From Pseudoscleropodium purum (taxonomy: Eukaryota > Streptophyta > Bryopsida > Hypnales > Brachytheciaceae): 64,000 nt of DNA. A program made the translations under genes and the position numbers. This document shows positions 46,761-61,400 of the stretch, piece by piece; the stretch's first letter is position 1; each line of letters starts with the position of its first letter. Under the pieces are notes generated by a model. It was not told the DNA's origin, did not search any database, and saw only the letters and a list, made by a program, of their open reading frames with translations. The stretch lies in NCBI GenBank assembly GCA_963969395.1, contig OZ017796.1, positions 9,426,501 to 9,490,500 of the forward strand. The letters run 5' to 3'.

Positions 46761-49446
46761 TACATTTTTTTTTTCCCTTTCTTAGCTTTTAGAATATGTA
46801 GTTAATTTTAAATTTGGTGGAAAATTGACTTCATTTGAAAGGTTAAGTGGGGAATGGATTTTTTGTCCACATTTCTAAATTCACTATTGTTATGACAAAG
46901 TTCATTGATTGAATCAATACAATTGCAATAACTATAATTTTGATTTTGAACCAAATAATTTGGGTAGCATCTTCATTCAATATTGATTAATCCATCAATG
47001 ATTAAGGATCTCACTTTGGGCATCCTCTATTGACTTCATAATGTGAAATTTTTGTATAAAATTTTTGCATGAAATTTGTAGGATGAATGCTAACCACCCT
47101 AATCTACATCTAAAGTTTTGTTTCACATCAATTGGATACATATTGCAAAAGTCATAGTTTTTTGAAATTTCAATGTCAAAGTGGGTAGCTAAAATTATAT
47201 TCTAAAATGATATTGATTTATTTTATTTTGTTTTTTACATTGATACCTATTCAAAAACATTTCAACCATTCATATCTAAATAATAAGATGAAGGTCACGA
47301 GGAGTTTTATTTTGTTGGCAATGATAGTAGAAAAAACATACAACATTGTTTTTCAACCTCAATTTTTGAAAATCTCCAAATCTCTCTCCCCCCCCCCTCC
47401 CCCCTAAATGGTGATTTTAGCCTTGGTTTGGATAGAATACATTTTGAAGCAATTTTGAGCCCCAAAGCACTACAGTAAATTAGAAGTTATTGATACACTC
47501 AACATTTTCTTTACATTAGACTCTATATTTATCAATACAACAAATTTCTTAAACCATAAAGTAGAATGGTAGTTCACATGGGCCATTAGAGCTCATTTCT
47601 TTGCATGATGCTAAACCTATCTCACAAAGTGGGCCATGTAGGGTGAAAATGCAAGAATTTAACCCTTGGAGAAATACAAGAATTTTTCATTTTCTTTTCA
47701 CACATGATAAACTTTGTAAATTTTTAGTTCATATTTGCAATCCGTGCCCCCAGATTACCAAGGAGAGGAGAAGAACATAGGTTAAGCTAGCACAGCAGAA
47801 AGTACTAGGGGGCTTTTTTTTTACAATTACCCGGGATTCACTGCATGGGTTCACTTCGTGGGACGGGTTTAGTGTCCTGCCAATACCTTATCCAAATGAG
47901 AATACTCAACCAGGCAACCCTTGCTTGTAGAGCACGCAGCATGCAATTTGCGTTTCAGTTTTCTGAATTCAAGCAAATCTTCAATTAGTGTGACACTACA
48001 ATTTGAACCCTAAAATTTGGGAAATTTCCCAATGAAATCATCAAAATCAGCGGTACTTCCAGGAGTGACAACATTGGACCTCCCAGCACAGACAGAAAAG
48101 TTAGAACCACTCCTGTCCCAGAATTCTTCAATTCCAACAGTGGTCTTCATTACAAGCAAATCCATTACGGTGGAAAAGGAACAAGTTGCTGTTTATAGAA
48201 GCATCCCTTACAAACGCAGGCATTGACCTGCTCGGAGTTTAGCCCTTGACAAGGTCTGCGACCAACCAAATAACCAACCAACCAACGAGGGTGCGGGTGC
48301 CGTTTGACTCGCTTCTCTCTTGCAACTCGCAAGCGCGGCCATTGAATCCTCCATTCCGGTGATCCGAAGAGTGCTCCACCGCAACACCGAATCCTACAGT
48401 ACTGTACAGTAAACCTTGTTACGATCCTGCTTGCAATAAAATAGAGAAGAAACTAGAGGCGCCATAAGTAGAAGCTTATTAGCTTCCTAATTTGTAGAGT
48501 CGCAGCCCGAAGTGGACGTGCGATCCCGGATGCAAGGCCGTCGTGCCAGGTGGTGTTGTGTGCTCGAAGCTTCTTGGCCTTGCGCCGGAACTGAAAGTCT
48601 GAAAGGGTTACGTTAAGGGAGTTGTAATCTCGTGCTGCTGCTGCCTGGCCAGAGATCATCGCTGTCGACTGAGGGACTGTCCCGCCTTTTGGAGTGTGTC
48701 TGGAATCTGGATGCGGAGTTTCGAGTGAGTGCCTGTCCGGGAGAACGTTCTTGAAGCTGGTTGAATTTAATTGAGGATTGAACAGTTTCGTACGAGTGGA
48801 TTGGATTTTGGAAACCATAGGAAGCGCCGGTTTTTACCAGAGTTTTGAGCCGCGCCGTCAGTTTCGGTTTCGTTGTGTAGATTTTGCGGAGAAGACACCG
48901 AAGTGAAGTGGAAGTTCGAAGTCGAGAGAGATTCGAAATTTGACTCGTTGAGGAATTTTTTTTTGCGTTTTCGCTTTTGCATGTGTCACTATTTGTCGCG
49001 AGGTTGGAGAGAATTGATTTGCGGAGAGAGACCTTAGTATGAGGAAGTGGAGTGGAAGTTTGAGGTCGACGAGAAATCAAAATTTGAGTTGTTGAGGACT
49101 TTTTTTTTCCTTCTTGTATCTGTGGCTGTTTGTCATGAGATTGGAATTAAGTTGATTCCTAGAGTAGAGTGAATTCTTTCTTTTTTCCTCTTTCGGTTTG
49201 TGTTTCTATAGAAAGAAAGTATAGCTCGCGTCCTTGAGCTCATGGACGGGTTTGAATTGATTCATCTTGTCACAATTGCATCTCCACGAATAAGAAGAGA
49301 GATTCCGAGGTCAGGTCATGCATAGGCTTGAATTGATTCATCTGATCGTAATTGAATTTCTTCTTCGTTGTTTCTTGAATAAAAAGGGAGATAGGTCTTG
49401 ACGTTCGAGCTAGGACAAATTTGCTTTTGAAAATCATAGCAACACC
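46761..49446. other. Intergenic DNA and upstream region of the F-box/kelch gene
   Basis: 46.8-47.7 kb is AT-rich with a C homopolymer near 47387-47403. From about 48.2 kb the composition becomes balanced and includes TACAGTACTGTACAGTA (48395-48411) about 1 kb before the F-box/kelch start codon, so this is probably its promoter and 5' untranslated region. The minus frames 48453-49080 lack recognisable domains. Confidence 0.35.
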
Positions 49447-51378
49447 ATGGGAACCTTAGTACAAAATAGGCAGGTTCTTTTGAGCTCGTCTTCAAACAAG
49501 CAGCTGAGCCGTTGGAGTCAGCTGAATCTATTGATGAGCTCGGACTTTCCAGGAGCGCCACAATTTCAATCACGGAGAAATGTTTTAGAGTCGCCAATTC
49601 TCGATAGCCAAATATGGAGCAACCTGCAACCGGAACTCGTGGCACGAATCCTGTCGCACTTGCCTCTCACATCGCTCGTTCATACGCGCCTCGTGAGCAA
49701 GCGAGCGGATAGAGAGATTTATGCCGGGCAGCTTTTGGGAGACGAGTCAATAGCCGACTTCAATCCTCGCTCGTGGCTGTTTTTGTTCGAAAATGGCGGT
49801 CCCGGAAGCCCTCACAAGCTGCACGCCTTTGATCCCGTGCAAAACGATTGGCAAACGTTCACCACGATCCCCCACTTTGCCACGGTGCAGAAAATCGGCG
49901 GGTTGTCGTTGTGCGGCGCTACTTCGGGTCTCATGGTGTACGAAATCAGCGCTCTCAAGAGTCATTTCATCCGGTTCGGAGTGTTCAACCCCATCACCAG
50001 GTCGTGGAAGAAGCTGCCACCATTGCTCAAACGTAGACAGAGGCCCGTCATCAGCATGTTCACTGAGTCGACGGGTTCCAAGGACTTCGGGGGCCATTAT
50101 AAATTGGTGGTGGCCGGGGGGCTGGAATACGACCAGCAAGTGCAGACCACCGAGGTTTACGATTCGCGAACGGAGTGCTGGCGCACCACCTGCGAGAAAT
50201 TCAACAATCAGCAGAGCCATGTCTGCGACGAGATGCGGACCTCCACAGCGTATTGCAACGGCGTCGTGTACCACATGCGGTTCAATCAAATGCTGTCCTT
50301 CGATCCCAACCGAGGTACTACTTTTCCGCCACCTGATTTTATTTCATGATACTAGTGAATACTTCTTGAGGGCCAGATTCAAATTTCGAACTCCTCGACT
50401 CTACCTAAGACCACTGATGAGTTGAAGGATGCATGCAAATTAAGTGCTCATTCAACTTTCTATATGGAAAAGAATCTCCATCGCTTAATTTTATCACATG
50501 CAGGTCACACACAAGTTGCAATGCCAAACCAGAGATGTATTTTGTGATGGCTCGTCTTACAACGTGCACTTGTTCTGGCTATCACGTTTGGCTACATTTT
50601 ATGAGATTGCTATATAGGTCGCGATTCTGAGTTTCGTATTTTAAGACTTAAGACAGCTCAAATACCACCTGCAGGAACATTTCTTATTTGGACTCGTTTC
50701 CGGAGAAGATTGTGATCACATTTGCCATTAGTGCAAGATGATTTTCTGATATATTAACAGTCACTTTGTCGCTACCATTTCATATAATCTAATAACAGTG
50801 GAATGATGAATTTGGCAGAACGCCATACATTCCTGGCTTACGACACGAAGACCGCACGATGGCGACCTCTGAGAGTCTCCCTACCACCTGACGTAGTGTT
50901 CACGGAGTACCCGTCGCTGAAACGAATATGGAAGGGCCGAGCTCATCTCGCCGACGTTCTCCCTCCCTTTCTTGTGGAATCCAACGACCGTCTCCTCCTG
51001 GTTGGATTCCGGGAAGACCGAGTGGCGTCCACAATTGCAGGCATCAGCATCTGGGAGCTCGTTCAGAAGAAGCTCTGGAAACCCGTCACCGCAATGCCCG
51101 ACGCACTTTTTTCCCAAATGTGCCCCAAGGTTTGCAATTCGACCTATGTCGACCCGTCTTCATATCTTAAGTACGAGCTTCACGGCGCTGGACACGGTGA
51201 CATAGTGTACATTTTCCAAGCGAATGAAGGCCAAGGATTCGTAGTTCTGTGCGACTTCTCGCAGTACCAGCCGGCGTGGCGCTGCATTCGCAAGCCTGAC
51301 TATGTTGCGCCCCCCGTTGAATTTTCCCAAAACCTTCAGGGGTGTGTCATCGACCTAAGATTGGACACCATGATTTGA
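49447..51378 (+). CDS. F-box/kelch-type protein, two exons, intact
   Basis: The coding exons are 49447-50314 and 50819-51378. The 504-bp GT-AG intron joins FDPNR|ERHTFLAYD in frame, giving 475 residues and TGA. An F-box lies at about residues 55-95 (IWSNLQPELVARILSHLPLTSLVHTRLVSKR), the part that binds SKP1 in SCF ubiquitin ligases. The remainder is a kelch/galactose-oxidase-like propeller region with repeats such as LHAFDPVQNDWQTF, FGVFNPITRSWKKLPPL, YKLVVAGG and EVYDSRTECWRTT. Plant proteins of this type act as substrate receptors; the substrate is unknown here. The ATG follows an AT-rich leader and is the first in frame before the F-box. The gene is convergent with the ABCG gene about 1.1 kb downstream. 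Confidence 0.88.
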
Positions 51379-51664
51379 GAGGAAGATTTTTTTGTACAGG
51401 CGGAGGAAGACAGCACTCGAAGATTCAGCCATTTTCTAGGTAATACGACGCCCAGATCTTTTGTAGACGAAGATACACACACAAATTGTAAATGTCAGCT
51501 TCACACCAGGTTCCACTTTAGGACCTTACTGAATTTTTTACACTGGGCAACAGCACATCGTTGTATGATCAATATAGCATAGCAGCAGACTTGCGGCTGC
51601 TTGTGCGGTCGATTTACGACCAATGTATCATTGTATTAGGCGATCGAATCTATGACATGAGCTT

Positions 51665-51670
51665 AATAAA
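51665..51670 (+). promoter_or_regulatory. Candidate polyadenylation signal AATAAA
   Basis: AATAAA lies 287 bp after the F-box/kelch stop codon on the same strand, a plausible 3' UTR length. This is a weak call because plant signals are degenerate. Confidence 0.3.
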
Positions 51671-52488
51671 TCCCGTAAGAGGAGGCTCTTGCATTGCAAT
51701 TCCCCTTGTCAGCTTCTCCATTGTTTCTGAACATTGGAGACCGTGTTCTTTGGATTGTCTGCATTATTGCAGCCTTGCTTCCATCCTGGTCAGAACCCTA
51801 CCGTAATCTGTATGAAAGGTACGGGGCTTAATTCAACTCCCTTAACTGCAACTGAAATTCTGGAACAAATATTTGGTGATAATTTTAAATATATGAAGCA
51901 TATGCAATAGGAGTTCCAGCTATGAACTAATGAACGACGAACTGGACCAGAAGTTGAAGGGCTTATTGAAAAGCAGCGTAGTATCGTATTCCTGACAAAG
52001 CCCAGGAATACATGAAAACCAGGGGGAGTCTTAAAGCAATCCTAGTATATCTCAAACTTTAATCGTTCTAAGGAAGCTTCAAGTGGTTACCTGTATTAAC
52101 AGTATCTTGCTTAGCAATGAGTTATTACCTTGCATCGACTTGGGTGAGGTTTTGACTCTGAAGTAGGCCTGGAAAAACCCAGCGAATGTAAATATACCAT
52201 TGACTTTGAAGCTTACTTGAGATGGGAAGTGGACTACGGTAGTTCAAGTCGGGCAAGTTTTGATCAAATGTTCACCTAAAAATACTGAATGCAGTAAGTT
52301 TAATTCTGCGATTTACGAAGAATAAAATTCGCCCATTGGTGCATCTTCCAGGGTACGTCCTGATTCAACTCTCTCCTCGAAACTGTGTGCTCTTCATGAC
52401 TCCTACGTTACTGGATTGAACCCTTCCTCACACCTTTGACTGCTCCCCCTATATGAAAGTAATGTACAATTAACATTCCAGGTGATCC
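51671..52488. other. Intergenic DNA between convergent genes
   Basis: It probably holds the 3' untranslated regions of the F-box/kelch gene (plus) and the ABCG gene (minus). No other feature is seen. Confidence 0.4.
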
Positions 52489-55400
52489 TCATCGCTGTTG
52501 GAAGTTGAAATATTTGATCCCTATTGCGAAAACAGCTGCGAAGACCACCGTGAACACCACCGGCATGGCCACTGCAGGACCAATCATGTCCGAAGTCATC
52601 CCAAACGTTTTCTCCACATACTCTTTCACCATGATCGGAGGCGAACCATCCGAAGGCGTAACAAGGCTCGTCACATCTCCAAACTGGGTTGTGATCAGTC
52701 CATACAGCGTCCAAGCCACTGGACATGCCCAGTAGTACCAGACCCACCACACAGGTATGTTCTGCACAGGGTCACCCTTAAAATGAGAGTTTGTATTTAG
52801 GTAACGCAGCTAATTGTTACTTCGAGCGCTGGGAGTAGCTGATTTCATTGAAATGATCACATTTTAGAGTATTCCTGTTAACATATCAAGTAGGATTCCA
52901 ACGCTCCACAGGTCACATTATTTAGATACCATATGCAAACATTATAACAGATGAAAGTTCTACTTGCATCAGACGATCTGAAACTGAAAAGAGTTCTTAT
53001 CTTGAGGTGGTGTAATTCTCAAAATCAATATGTACTCATTGTGCATGTTTTTGGACTGTTGCAATTAGACGAAGTTATCATAGTATTATGAGAGTAAAAA
53101 CAGAGATGGTTGAGTCCTTATCCTATATTTAAATTAAGAGAGCTTGGTAGAGAGCTTGCTTACAGGTTTGAAGATCATGAAGCCTGAGAAGAGGTTGAAG
53201 ATGGAGTAGAAACCCGAGGACACAATGGCAGCCACTTGGTGATTTGGTGTGAGAGCCACCGCCATCATGCCGTAGTATGTGAAGTAGAGGAGAGTGAAAT
53301 ACATGATGAAGGTGTAATAGAAGAATTTCTTAGCCGTCCATGCCAAGCTCATCATGGAGTACGTGAGCAAGGAGAAGATGATGCTTTGGATCAAGCAATA
53401 GGGAATCTCTATCAACATCTGCATCAGCAAAACCCACCATTGAGAAAACAATTTACTTTGATCAAACGTTTAGAAGGAAATGCATGTGGGGCATTAATTC
53501 TCACTTGGCCGATTGCATAGGGGACAGCCGAGTACATTCCTGCCGCATGCTCCCTGTAGAAAATCGTTCTTTCAACGGCTACCACTGGCTGCACATTGGA
53601 AGCGTTGTTGACACCCAGAAACAAGGTCGCTGCAAACATCCCTCCCAAGACACTGAACAAGTTCATCTGGTCGGATCTGCAGGTACAACCCACCCACCAA
53701 ATTACTTAACAATTGCGCAGTTCATTTCCGTCAAATGAAAGGACAAAACCAAAAATAGAATAATCCTTGTCAATGTGAGGGTGTGTCGGCAAACTTACGT
53801 ATCCTTGCCTACGCCCCAAAACATGGACCCTACGATGAAGGCCATCATGAGCGTGAAGAAGTAACGCACGCAGTTGTAATCAGGGCTTCGCCAGTAAGTC
53901 AGGTTGGTCTTCCAGAGACAGGCTACGATTTGGGTCCAGAAGGATTGCGAGTACTGTGTTGGGAAATACAAGTCTTTGGCTCCTCTGGCTGGGACACTCA
54001 GCGCCTTCACTAGCTCCTTGTTATGCCTGCCATCCGATATAAGTTGATTGTTTCAGTGGACAAGCATCAGAAGTGTACTAGCTTCAATAATATTAAATTG
54101 AATAATTTGTTGCATTCATGAAACAAAGAGATGACGAACCCAAAGAGAGTGGATTGCTGATAGATTTCTGCAAAATCAACTTTGAGGTGTGATTCCACTG
54201 CCGCATTCGTGGCATCCAGCATCCATGTCGCTGGGTTGAAGCCTTCCTTAATCTTGGGAACTCCCGAAATCTCCTGCAGAACGGCAGGAAGTAGAGATTT
54301 AAGATAAAAAGAATTTTTTTTATACATTTTCTGTTCCCTTTAGCAATTGATGGACCAGATCACAAAAGAGCATAGATATCACCATCAGTGGTTTCTGCGT
54401 GGGCATCACCATATCAAAATTGGCTTACTAACATCGAAATACTTGATTAGTGTCTCCGAATTCCGCCCCAGCGGTCCCATGTATATCACTTGGCCTCCTC
54501 GCTTCATCAACAACATCTGCACACAACAAAATCGTCCGAGATTACAATATTTCCTTAAAACTGAAGTCTCAATCTCGCATTTGAAGTTCTTTGGCTCCCA
54601 AGACTCTTGGTTAGAATCCGATACTCGCCATTGGTCAATCTCTAAAGGATTTTGGACCTATCACTAATGGAAACATGTATGGTCTGCGTATTTGAAGTAA
54701 ATGAGAAGATCTATATGACCAATTCGACCAGTTGTGGGTCTTCTTCAGGTCATTTAGAAGCAAACTAAGGAATTCAAGTCACAAGAAGCCATGAAATGTG
54801 TGAGCGGCGCACCTCATCAAAGGATTCAAAGATGTCAATGCTGGGCTGATGAATGGTGCACACGACAGTTCGACCCGTGTCCACAGTGTTCCTGACCGTT
54901 CGCATGACAATGGCCGCTGCACGGGCATCCAGCCCACTTGTGGGCTCATCCATAAACACAATGGAAGGATTGGCCACAAGCTCCACTGCAATGGTGAGCC
55001 TCTTTCTTTGCTCGGTCGACAGACCTGTCACTCCCGGCAACCCCACCAGAGCATGCTCCAAGGACTTCAGCTCCACCAGCTCCATCACCTCCTCCACAAA
55101 TTGCTGCTCAAAAGCATCCAGCCCACTATTCAATTTGACGAATGCAAAGAAAAAACTTCTCAAAAACTTCTCCTGAAGAAAACGCTCGAAACGTGAACTT
55201 GGGAATCAAAGAACGCTTGTCGAAATGGGATGCTGCTGAGAATTGCATCAAACAGAAAGAAAAGATTCTATTTCAGGGAATTTTTTTTACTGATTCTAAT
55301 TCAAAATGATAATTATGTAATATTAAGTGCCACGTAGTAGGTTCATTTAATTTTCCATTTGAAAGAAAAGGAAAGTGACATTTACAATCATTTCTCATTG

Positions 55401-58400
55401 GTAGGACTTCCTAAGTGATATGGTTATACTTGTCACAAAAAATTCATGACTTCTTATGCAAGGGATGACTGTCATGTGCCGAAGGTATTTGTTAAGTTAT
55501 GTCCACTTCGAGGTCCACTTTCATTTTCAAAAGAACTGCAGAAGCTTCCATACACAGAGCAAGCTCTACAATGCTCCACAATCGCATACTTTGGACTCCA
55601 CAAATGGTACACAGTAGTACAAAAATGTGCTCACCATATGAGTTCTGGGGTCTTCCTCAAATTTTAGTCATATTCAAAATGAGATGTATTAGTTGTACAT
55701 TATGTCCATTACTCTCCCTTCAATGTTGCTCAAAGCTTATATGCAAAGCGCAGATTTATAAATGAATCACAATACACATTTCACACATGGACACAAATGG
55801 ACACAAATGGACCGCGAAATGATCTTACCACACGAGTTTTGGGGTCGGTTTCTGGAGGCAAACGCAGCCAAGCCGAGAAAGTGAGGGACTCTTTGACAGT
55901 CACTTGAGGGGAGTGAATGTCATTCTGCTCACAGTAACCTGAAATTCTGGCAAACGTTTCTTGCTTCTTCGGGAACCCTGAGATCCGAATCTCCCCTTCA
56001 ATGTAGCCATCCGTCTTCCTCCCAGCCAGCACGTCCATGAGGGTGGTCTTTCCAGCACCGCTCACCCCCACCAAGGCTGTCAACACCCCAGGACGAAACG
56101 CGCCTGGTGTTCAAGAAAAAACAATGTTAGCTCACCCTCATTTTCTGCGGACTTAGTTCATAATGTACTCATAAGTACAGCAAAACTTAAAGGTGAAAAG
56201 GTCATACAGGATAAGCATACCTAACTGCATTATAATATATACCCATTCCTCTCTTACTCACGTGGCACAAATCTCAGAAGACCAGAATAACTATCCTCGA
56301 TTTAGGGCTTGAAATAAAGAGGGTGACGCAATTAGGTGGGGGTTGCAATCAGGTGTGCTTACCTTAGAACTTGCATAACATGACATCCTTCTATATAGGT
56401 GGAATCTTCTTGTTTGCCAAAGTAATAGACAACAAAGAACGGAGTAATATGTAGTATACGAGAACATTGATTACTACCTTGAATTGCACCACAAAGCTTT
56501 CTAAAATTCATTTTCTTGATGATGGACAGAGTATTTCAACCCAAGTCTACTCGAGGTGATGAGCAGAAGACTGGAAGGCAATGTTTTATCCAGATTACTC
56601 CTCTTTCATCCAAAGTAATCCTTGAGTCTTTTATACTAACCTTGCCTTTTGACCAATGTGACGAAATTGAGGTCCAAATAAATATTTGGACAGAAATGTA
56701 AGCAAAATTGTGCAAAAATTCTAAAAAGGATTGAGGCGTTCAAAGGTTAAGCACATAGTCCGTTACCTGTGACTCCGCACAAGAGCTGGAGACGCTCTTC
56801 CGTCACTCCTTGTGCTTTCATTTCAGCTGGCATGTCCACAAAGTACTTGATGTCATTGAACGACATCGCCAATGGCTTGAATGGCAGGATCATGCCTCGC
56901 CGTTGTCCTGAGCCTCGGATTGTGGGAAGCTCAATGTTGCTCCCATGGGTTACTCTCAAAACATGGTCTTGGACGTGATGGTCGTCATTTCGGGTGTCAC
57001 TTTCTGCATCGGTATGAAGTGGGCATTAGATGAAGGTAACAACCCTACATCAAAAAGATGAAACTACTAATGTAGTGTGCGAAGAACGTCTCTATGCTTA
57101 TATGGCTCCATCACATACGGCATAGACACTTTTCAACATTTCATGGCTCGTATAGATTATAGAAGCTTGTGTTATATATACTATGGCTTTAAAAGAGAAA
57201 TGCCCTTGAAATTGGCCCTATTGACACTATTCATGAGGACCGTGTCACTATGCTTGCATGGCTCCATCACATGTATCGTGGACATATTATGTTCAACATT
57301 TCTTAGTTGACGCAGTTTGTAGAGCTTGTCCTATGCAGATTGGGACAATTTTCATCCCCAAAATGGGTACGATGATAAACCTGATCAGGGTTCAAAATCT
57401 GTCAATTGTTTTTTCTAATGTAAGGTCCACCATGCACGAACTTAACTTTGCGACGTTCATATTGAGGTTCATATAGTCAGAGGCAAAAGAAGGTACCTGA
57501 AGGTAAGATAGAAGAAGAAGAAAAAAAATCCGTAGTCCAGAGAATGAAGAATTTGTTGGTGATCATTTCACTTACTACGCCATATGGATCCAGACAGTGC
57601 GTGCTGCCCTTGGTGCCACCTTTCAACGGCAGACTCTAGAAGAATAAGGTATGATATGAATTGATATTTTGTTAGCATCGTACCATAAATGTTGTTGGAT
57701 TCCTTTGATCTTGCACGCTTCTTGCACTTGGGCTTCGTTGAGACAGCAATCTCCTCCCCTGTTCGGTTGGCGTTTCTCAAAGCAAGAGCTTCTTCTGATA
57801 TCACTGCTTGTGGCTTTCCCAATGCTGTCAAGTCACAAAGAAGCTTTAATAGCAAATAGGACGAGACACATCCAACTTCGTCTTGTCTAAGTATCATTCT
57901 CTGACTAAATTCAATCCCTTTCAAGGTAAGGATCGGTCAGAGGTAGCCAGGGGTCGTTCGCAATGTCTAAATATGACTTTTAACTCTAGTAGAACACCCA
58001 CTCCTAGTGGAATTACATGACATTATTCCAATAGGTTGATTGTTCTGAAGATAAACAATAAAGAGGCAGAATATGTTGTGCCTGCAGAAAATTCAACACA
58101 ACAGGTTTCCAGGATTTGATACATTGACTTTTTCAGGTTTCGAAACTTCAGAGTATACTGGAAAGAAAATAAGAAATCAGCAGTTGAGAGCAAGGCGATT
58201 TGATACATGTCAGATCAAAAAAATTAACTACAAGTACTTGTGACTCCCTCATACTCCCTTGACGCATTACTGAATTATATTATGTAATTTAAGATACCTA
58301 ACCATATGACAATTGGCAGGGTATACATAATAGACTCTTTACTTCCGCAGGGTTTAACACGCGCATGCTTGGGTCAAAAGGATAGAGCGCTTACGGTCTA

Positions 58401-61400
58401 GATACGTGAGAGTGAGCGTGTACAACGCATTGAAAAGGATCATGTAACCAGCGAGTGTGGCCACTCCCAGCCAATACCAGTATGCCTCCCGACGGATTCC
58501 AAAGTTGTGCATCACTTTGTGCCCAAGCGTCATGGTGCCGTTATGTAATGTCTGTTCAACGAAGGAATTGAAACATGCTAAAGAAATCAGCATATGTCTC
58601 GACACCTACTGGAGACATGATAACTCTGCAACAATGACATGAGAAGTGGGGCATTCACCATAAAAGGAGCCAAAGGTGACACTCACTACGAGCTTCTAAT
58701 GAGTACTTAGGCAAAGAATTATTATCATTCTATAGATTTTCGTGCTCACTAAGTATTGGGTGCACTCACGTTTTAGTCCCTTTCTATGACCATACATTAC
58801 TAAAATTTGTTCAACGTTTGGTATTTGATAGATTTCCACGAATTATGAACACTCTTTGAATTAGCATGGCTAATCAATTCAATTGATTACAGAACCGAAT
58901 TGATAAAACACGACAATTCAAAATAGAAGCACTAGTTTCACCAAGGTTGGCTGATCTCTTATCTCCTATATTCAGTGCAAACTAGGTCACGTTTTCATCC
59001 CCACAATCTTTGTATTGCTAAATCCTTATGATATTAATTCCAAACATCTTCTCAATGAATCCTTGCAGCTTGTGAAACCCTCGTGATGTTGTTGCATTGC
59101 AACATGCAGGCTCCATTCTTCTAGTTATTTCCAAATGCATCCCATTAGCAAGAAAAGAAAATAGAAGAAGCTAGCAACTCACTGTCGCCCATCGAGGTGC
59201 CAGAAACTCGTTCACAGTGATAGCCGTCTCGGCATACGTGATAGGCGACGACCAGTAGCCCCAGATCCACCAGGGCTTGATTTTGGCTTTGGGGATGATG
59301 AACCCTCCCAGCAACACAAATACGATCAGAACACACGTGCCGCCCGTGTTGGCAATCACCATGGTTCGGCAAATCCCAGCGATCAGTCGAAACAACGCAC
59401 CCGACATGAGGTGCACCAAGGTCAGCAAAAGAAAGGACCTGAAGAACCTGCACTCAGACACGATCATAATAAAAGACCACCCAAAGGTCAACAAAAACTC
59501 AGCATCGATTACGACATTCTTTTCCAGAACATTACTAATGAACCAGCTCTGGGAAAATTCTGCGCAATCCAAGAATAGCTGCAGGAAGAACGCACACGTA
59601 TCCGAGCAGGAGAGACACTTCAAATTTGAGTAAACTAAGGTATGTTCATACTTGAATGGTGTGTTTTAGAGCGGTGCTAGTGAGGGTCTTAGGAATGAAT
59701 GTACTACGTGCAGCTTTGGACAAGATTCACTTTCCTAATATCACTATTAACACCACGTGCGAACACAACTTCAATAAGGCGACTTGAAGAAGGCGAATAG
59801 TCTGCATTTCCCATTATCATGTCCGGATGGAAAATTACTTTAAGAAACAAAAGCAAATAGTCAACCAATTGAGCAGCTTCCAATGGTAGGTGCTGGTACT
59901 CCTTTTAGCCAGTAATTAACATCCTCGTCCAATAAAATCGAAGATTCAAAATATTCAAGAGTTTTTTTTGACTGCTGAAGGCTAGGAGGTCCCAGTACCC
60001 AATGTAAAGAATGCTTTGTGTGTATACATACGTCAATTCCATTCTTCCAATATATATTCTCAGTGCCAATAGATTCGTTATTACAGTGCCAATTTGGGCA
60101 CTACGTTCGATTTTTGTGCATACCTGCCGGCTTCAGGAGTGAAGCCCATTCCGTAGTACGTAATGATGGTGTAGATTCCAGCCTCCACGATGGAAGAAGG
60201 GATGCTCAAGACCATGCTGGGCAATGCAAAAGCCCAAGCAGGGTAGAACAGCAAGTCCCTCTGCTTGTAAAACACTGGCAGCCGGAAGATGGTCATGGAA
60301 AGCTCCGCATAGCCATTGAACATGACAATCACGATTCCAAAGAACAGGGCTCCCAAGTACGCTGCCCCTTCGGCTTCTGTTTTGTGGCCCATGGTGGTGC
60401 GGAAGAATGTCGTCATGGCAATCAAGGCTATGATCCCAATCTGCAACATCTCAAATAGTATACGTGCCATTAGATCAACGTTAATAAGTCCAACAACTTT
60501 GGTACGGTGACAGATTATTGCTACGTTATTCTCATGCCATACGCATTCAATTCTACAAAGCCAACATTGAAATAACAGTACATCGTTTGGAATGAATTGA
60601 TAATATCTCTGCCAGTACTTCTTAATATGATGATATGATATTAATTTAACATCGACTTGACATTGGTGTAATGACCTTGTTTGATAACATGAAGTTAACG
60701 TTGATCTAATGGAGGACGTTTTCAAGACGTGGTTTTACTGAATTAAGAGAAAAATAAAGGCTCGGCGTTCTCAAGCTGCGGGCAATTGCAATTTCTGTCA
60801 CGATTTCATACTTTTGATGGAGATTTCAAAAACTTATAGTCTTTGTTATATAAAAGTGAATTATACTAGAAATACCAAATCTTTAGAGTGTTACATAGGT
60901 GAGAATTTTGAGTTTCTTCTTAATAAGCAATTTAAGAGTTGTGAGTACATTTACGAAATATTGTCCCTACGTACATAAAAAATTTACGCCTTACCTCAAA
61001 AACACCCACTCAGCTAAAGGTTGCATGTTGAATAACAGTTGAGAAATGTTTGGGCGTGTTTTTCACTGACCTGACATGATTTGAAGATATGCACAAACGA
61101 CTGTCGCTTCATGAGGAGAAATTCCTTGGAGAAGTTGGCCTTAAAAAGCTCCATGTTGCTGACGCCGTAACTATCAAACGTGAGAGCTGCCTTGTGGGAG
61201 AGCTCCTTGTCATACGGTGTGGCCAGATCCTCCGTCAAGTGCATGCCCACATGAAACATCTTGAACCTCTCTGCAAATTGCTTCACGGACACGTATCGGT
61301 AGTTCTGATTGCCATTGCTCCAGTACTGCTCTTGGTCCTTCCGCGAGGTCACCTTAAAAATTATATACGATAGATACCACGTGAGATGAAAGGGTACTTT

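Noticed and set aside
48453..49080. Overlapping minus-strand open frames upstream of the F-box/kelch gene
   Set aside because: Ser/Thr/Arg-rich with no family resemblance and lying in the probable leader/promoter of the plus-strand gene.
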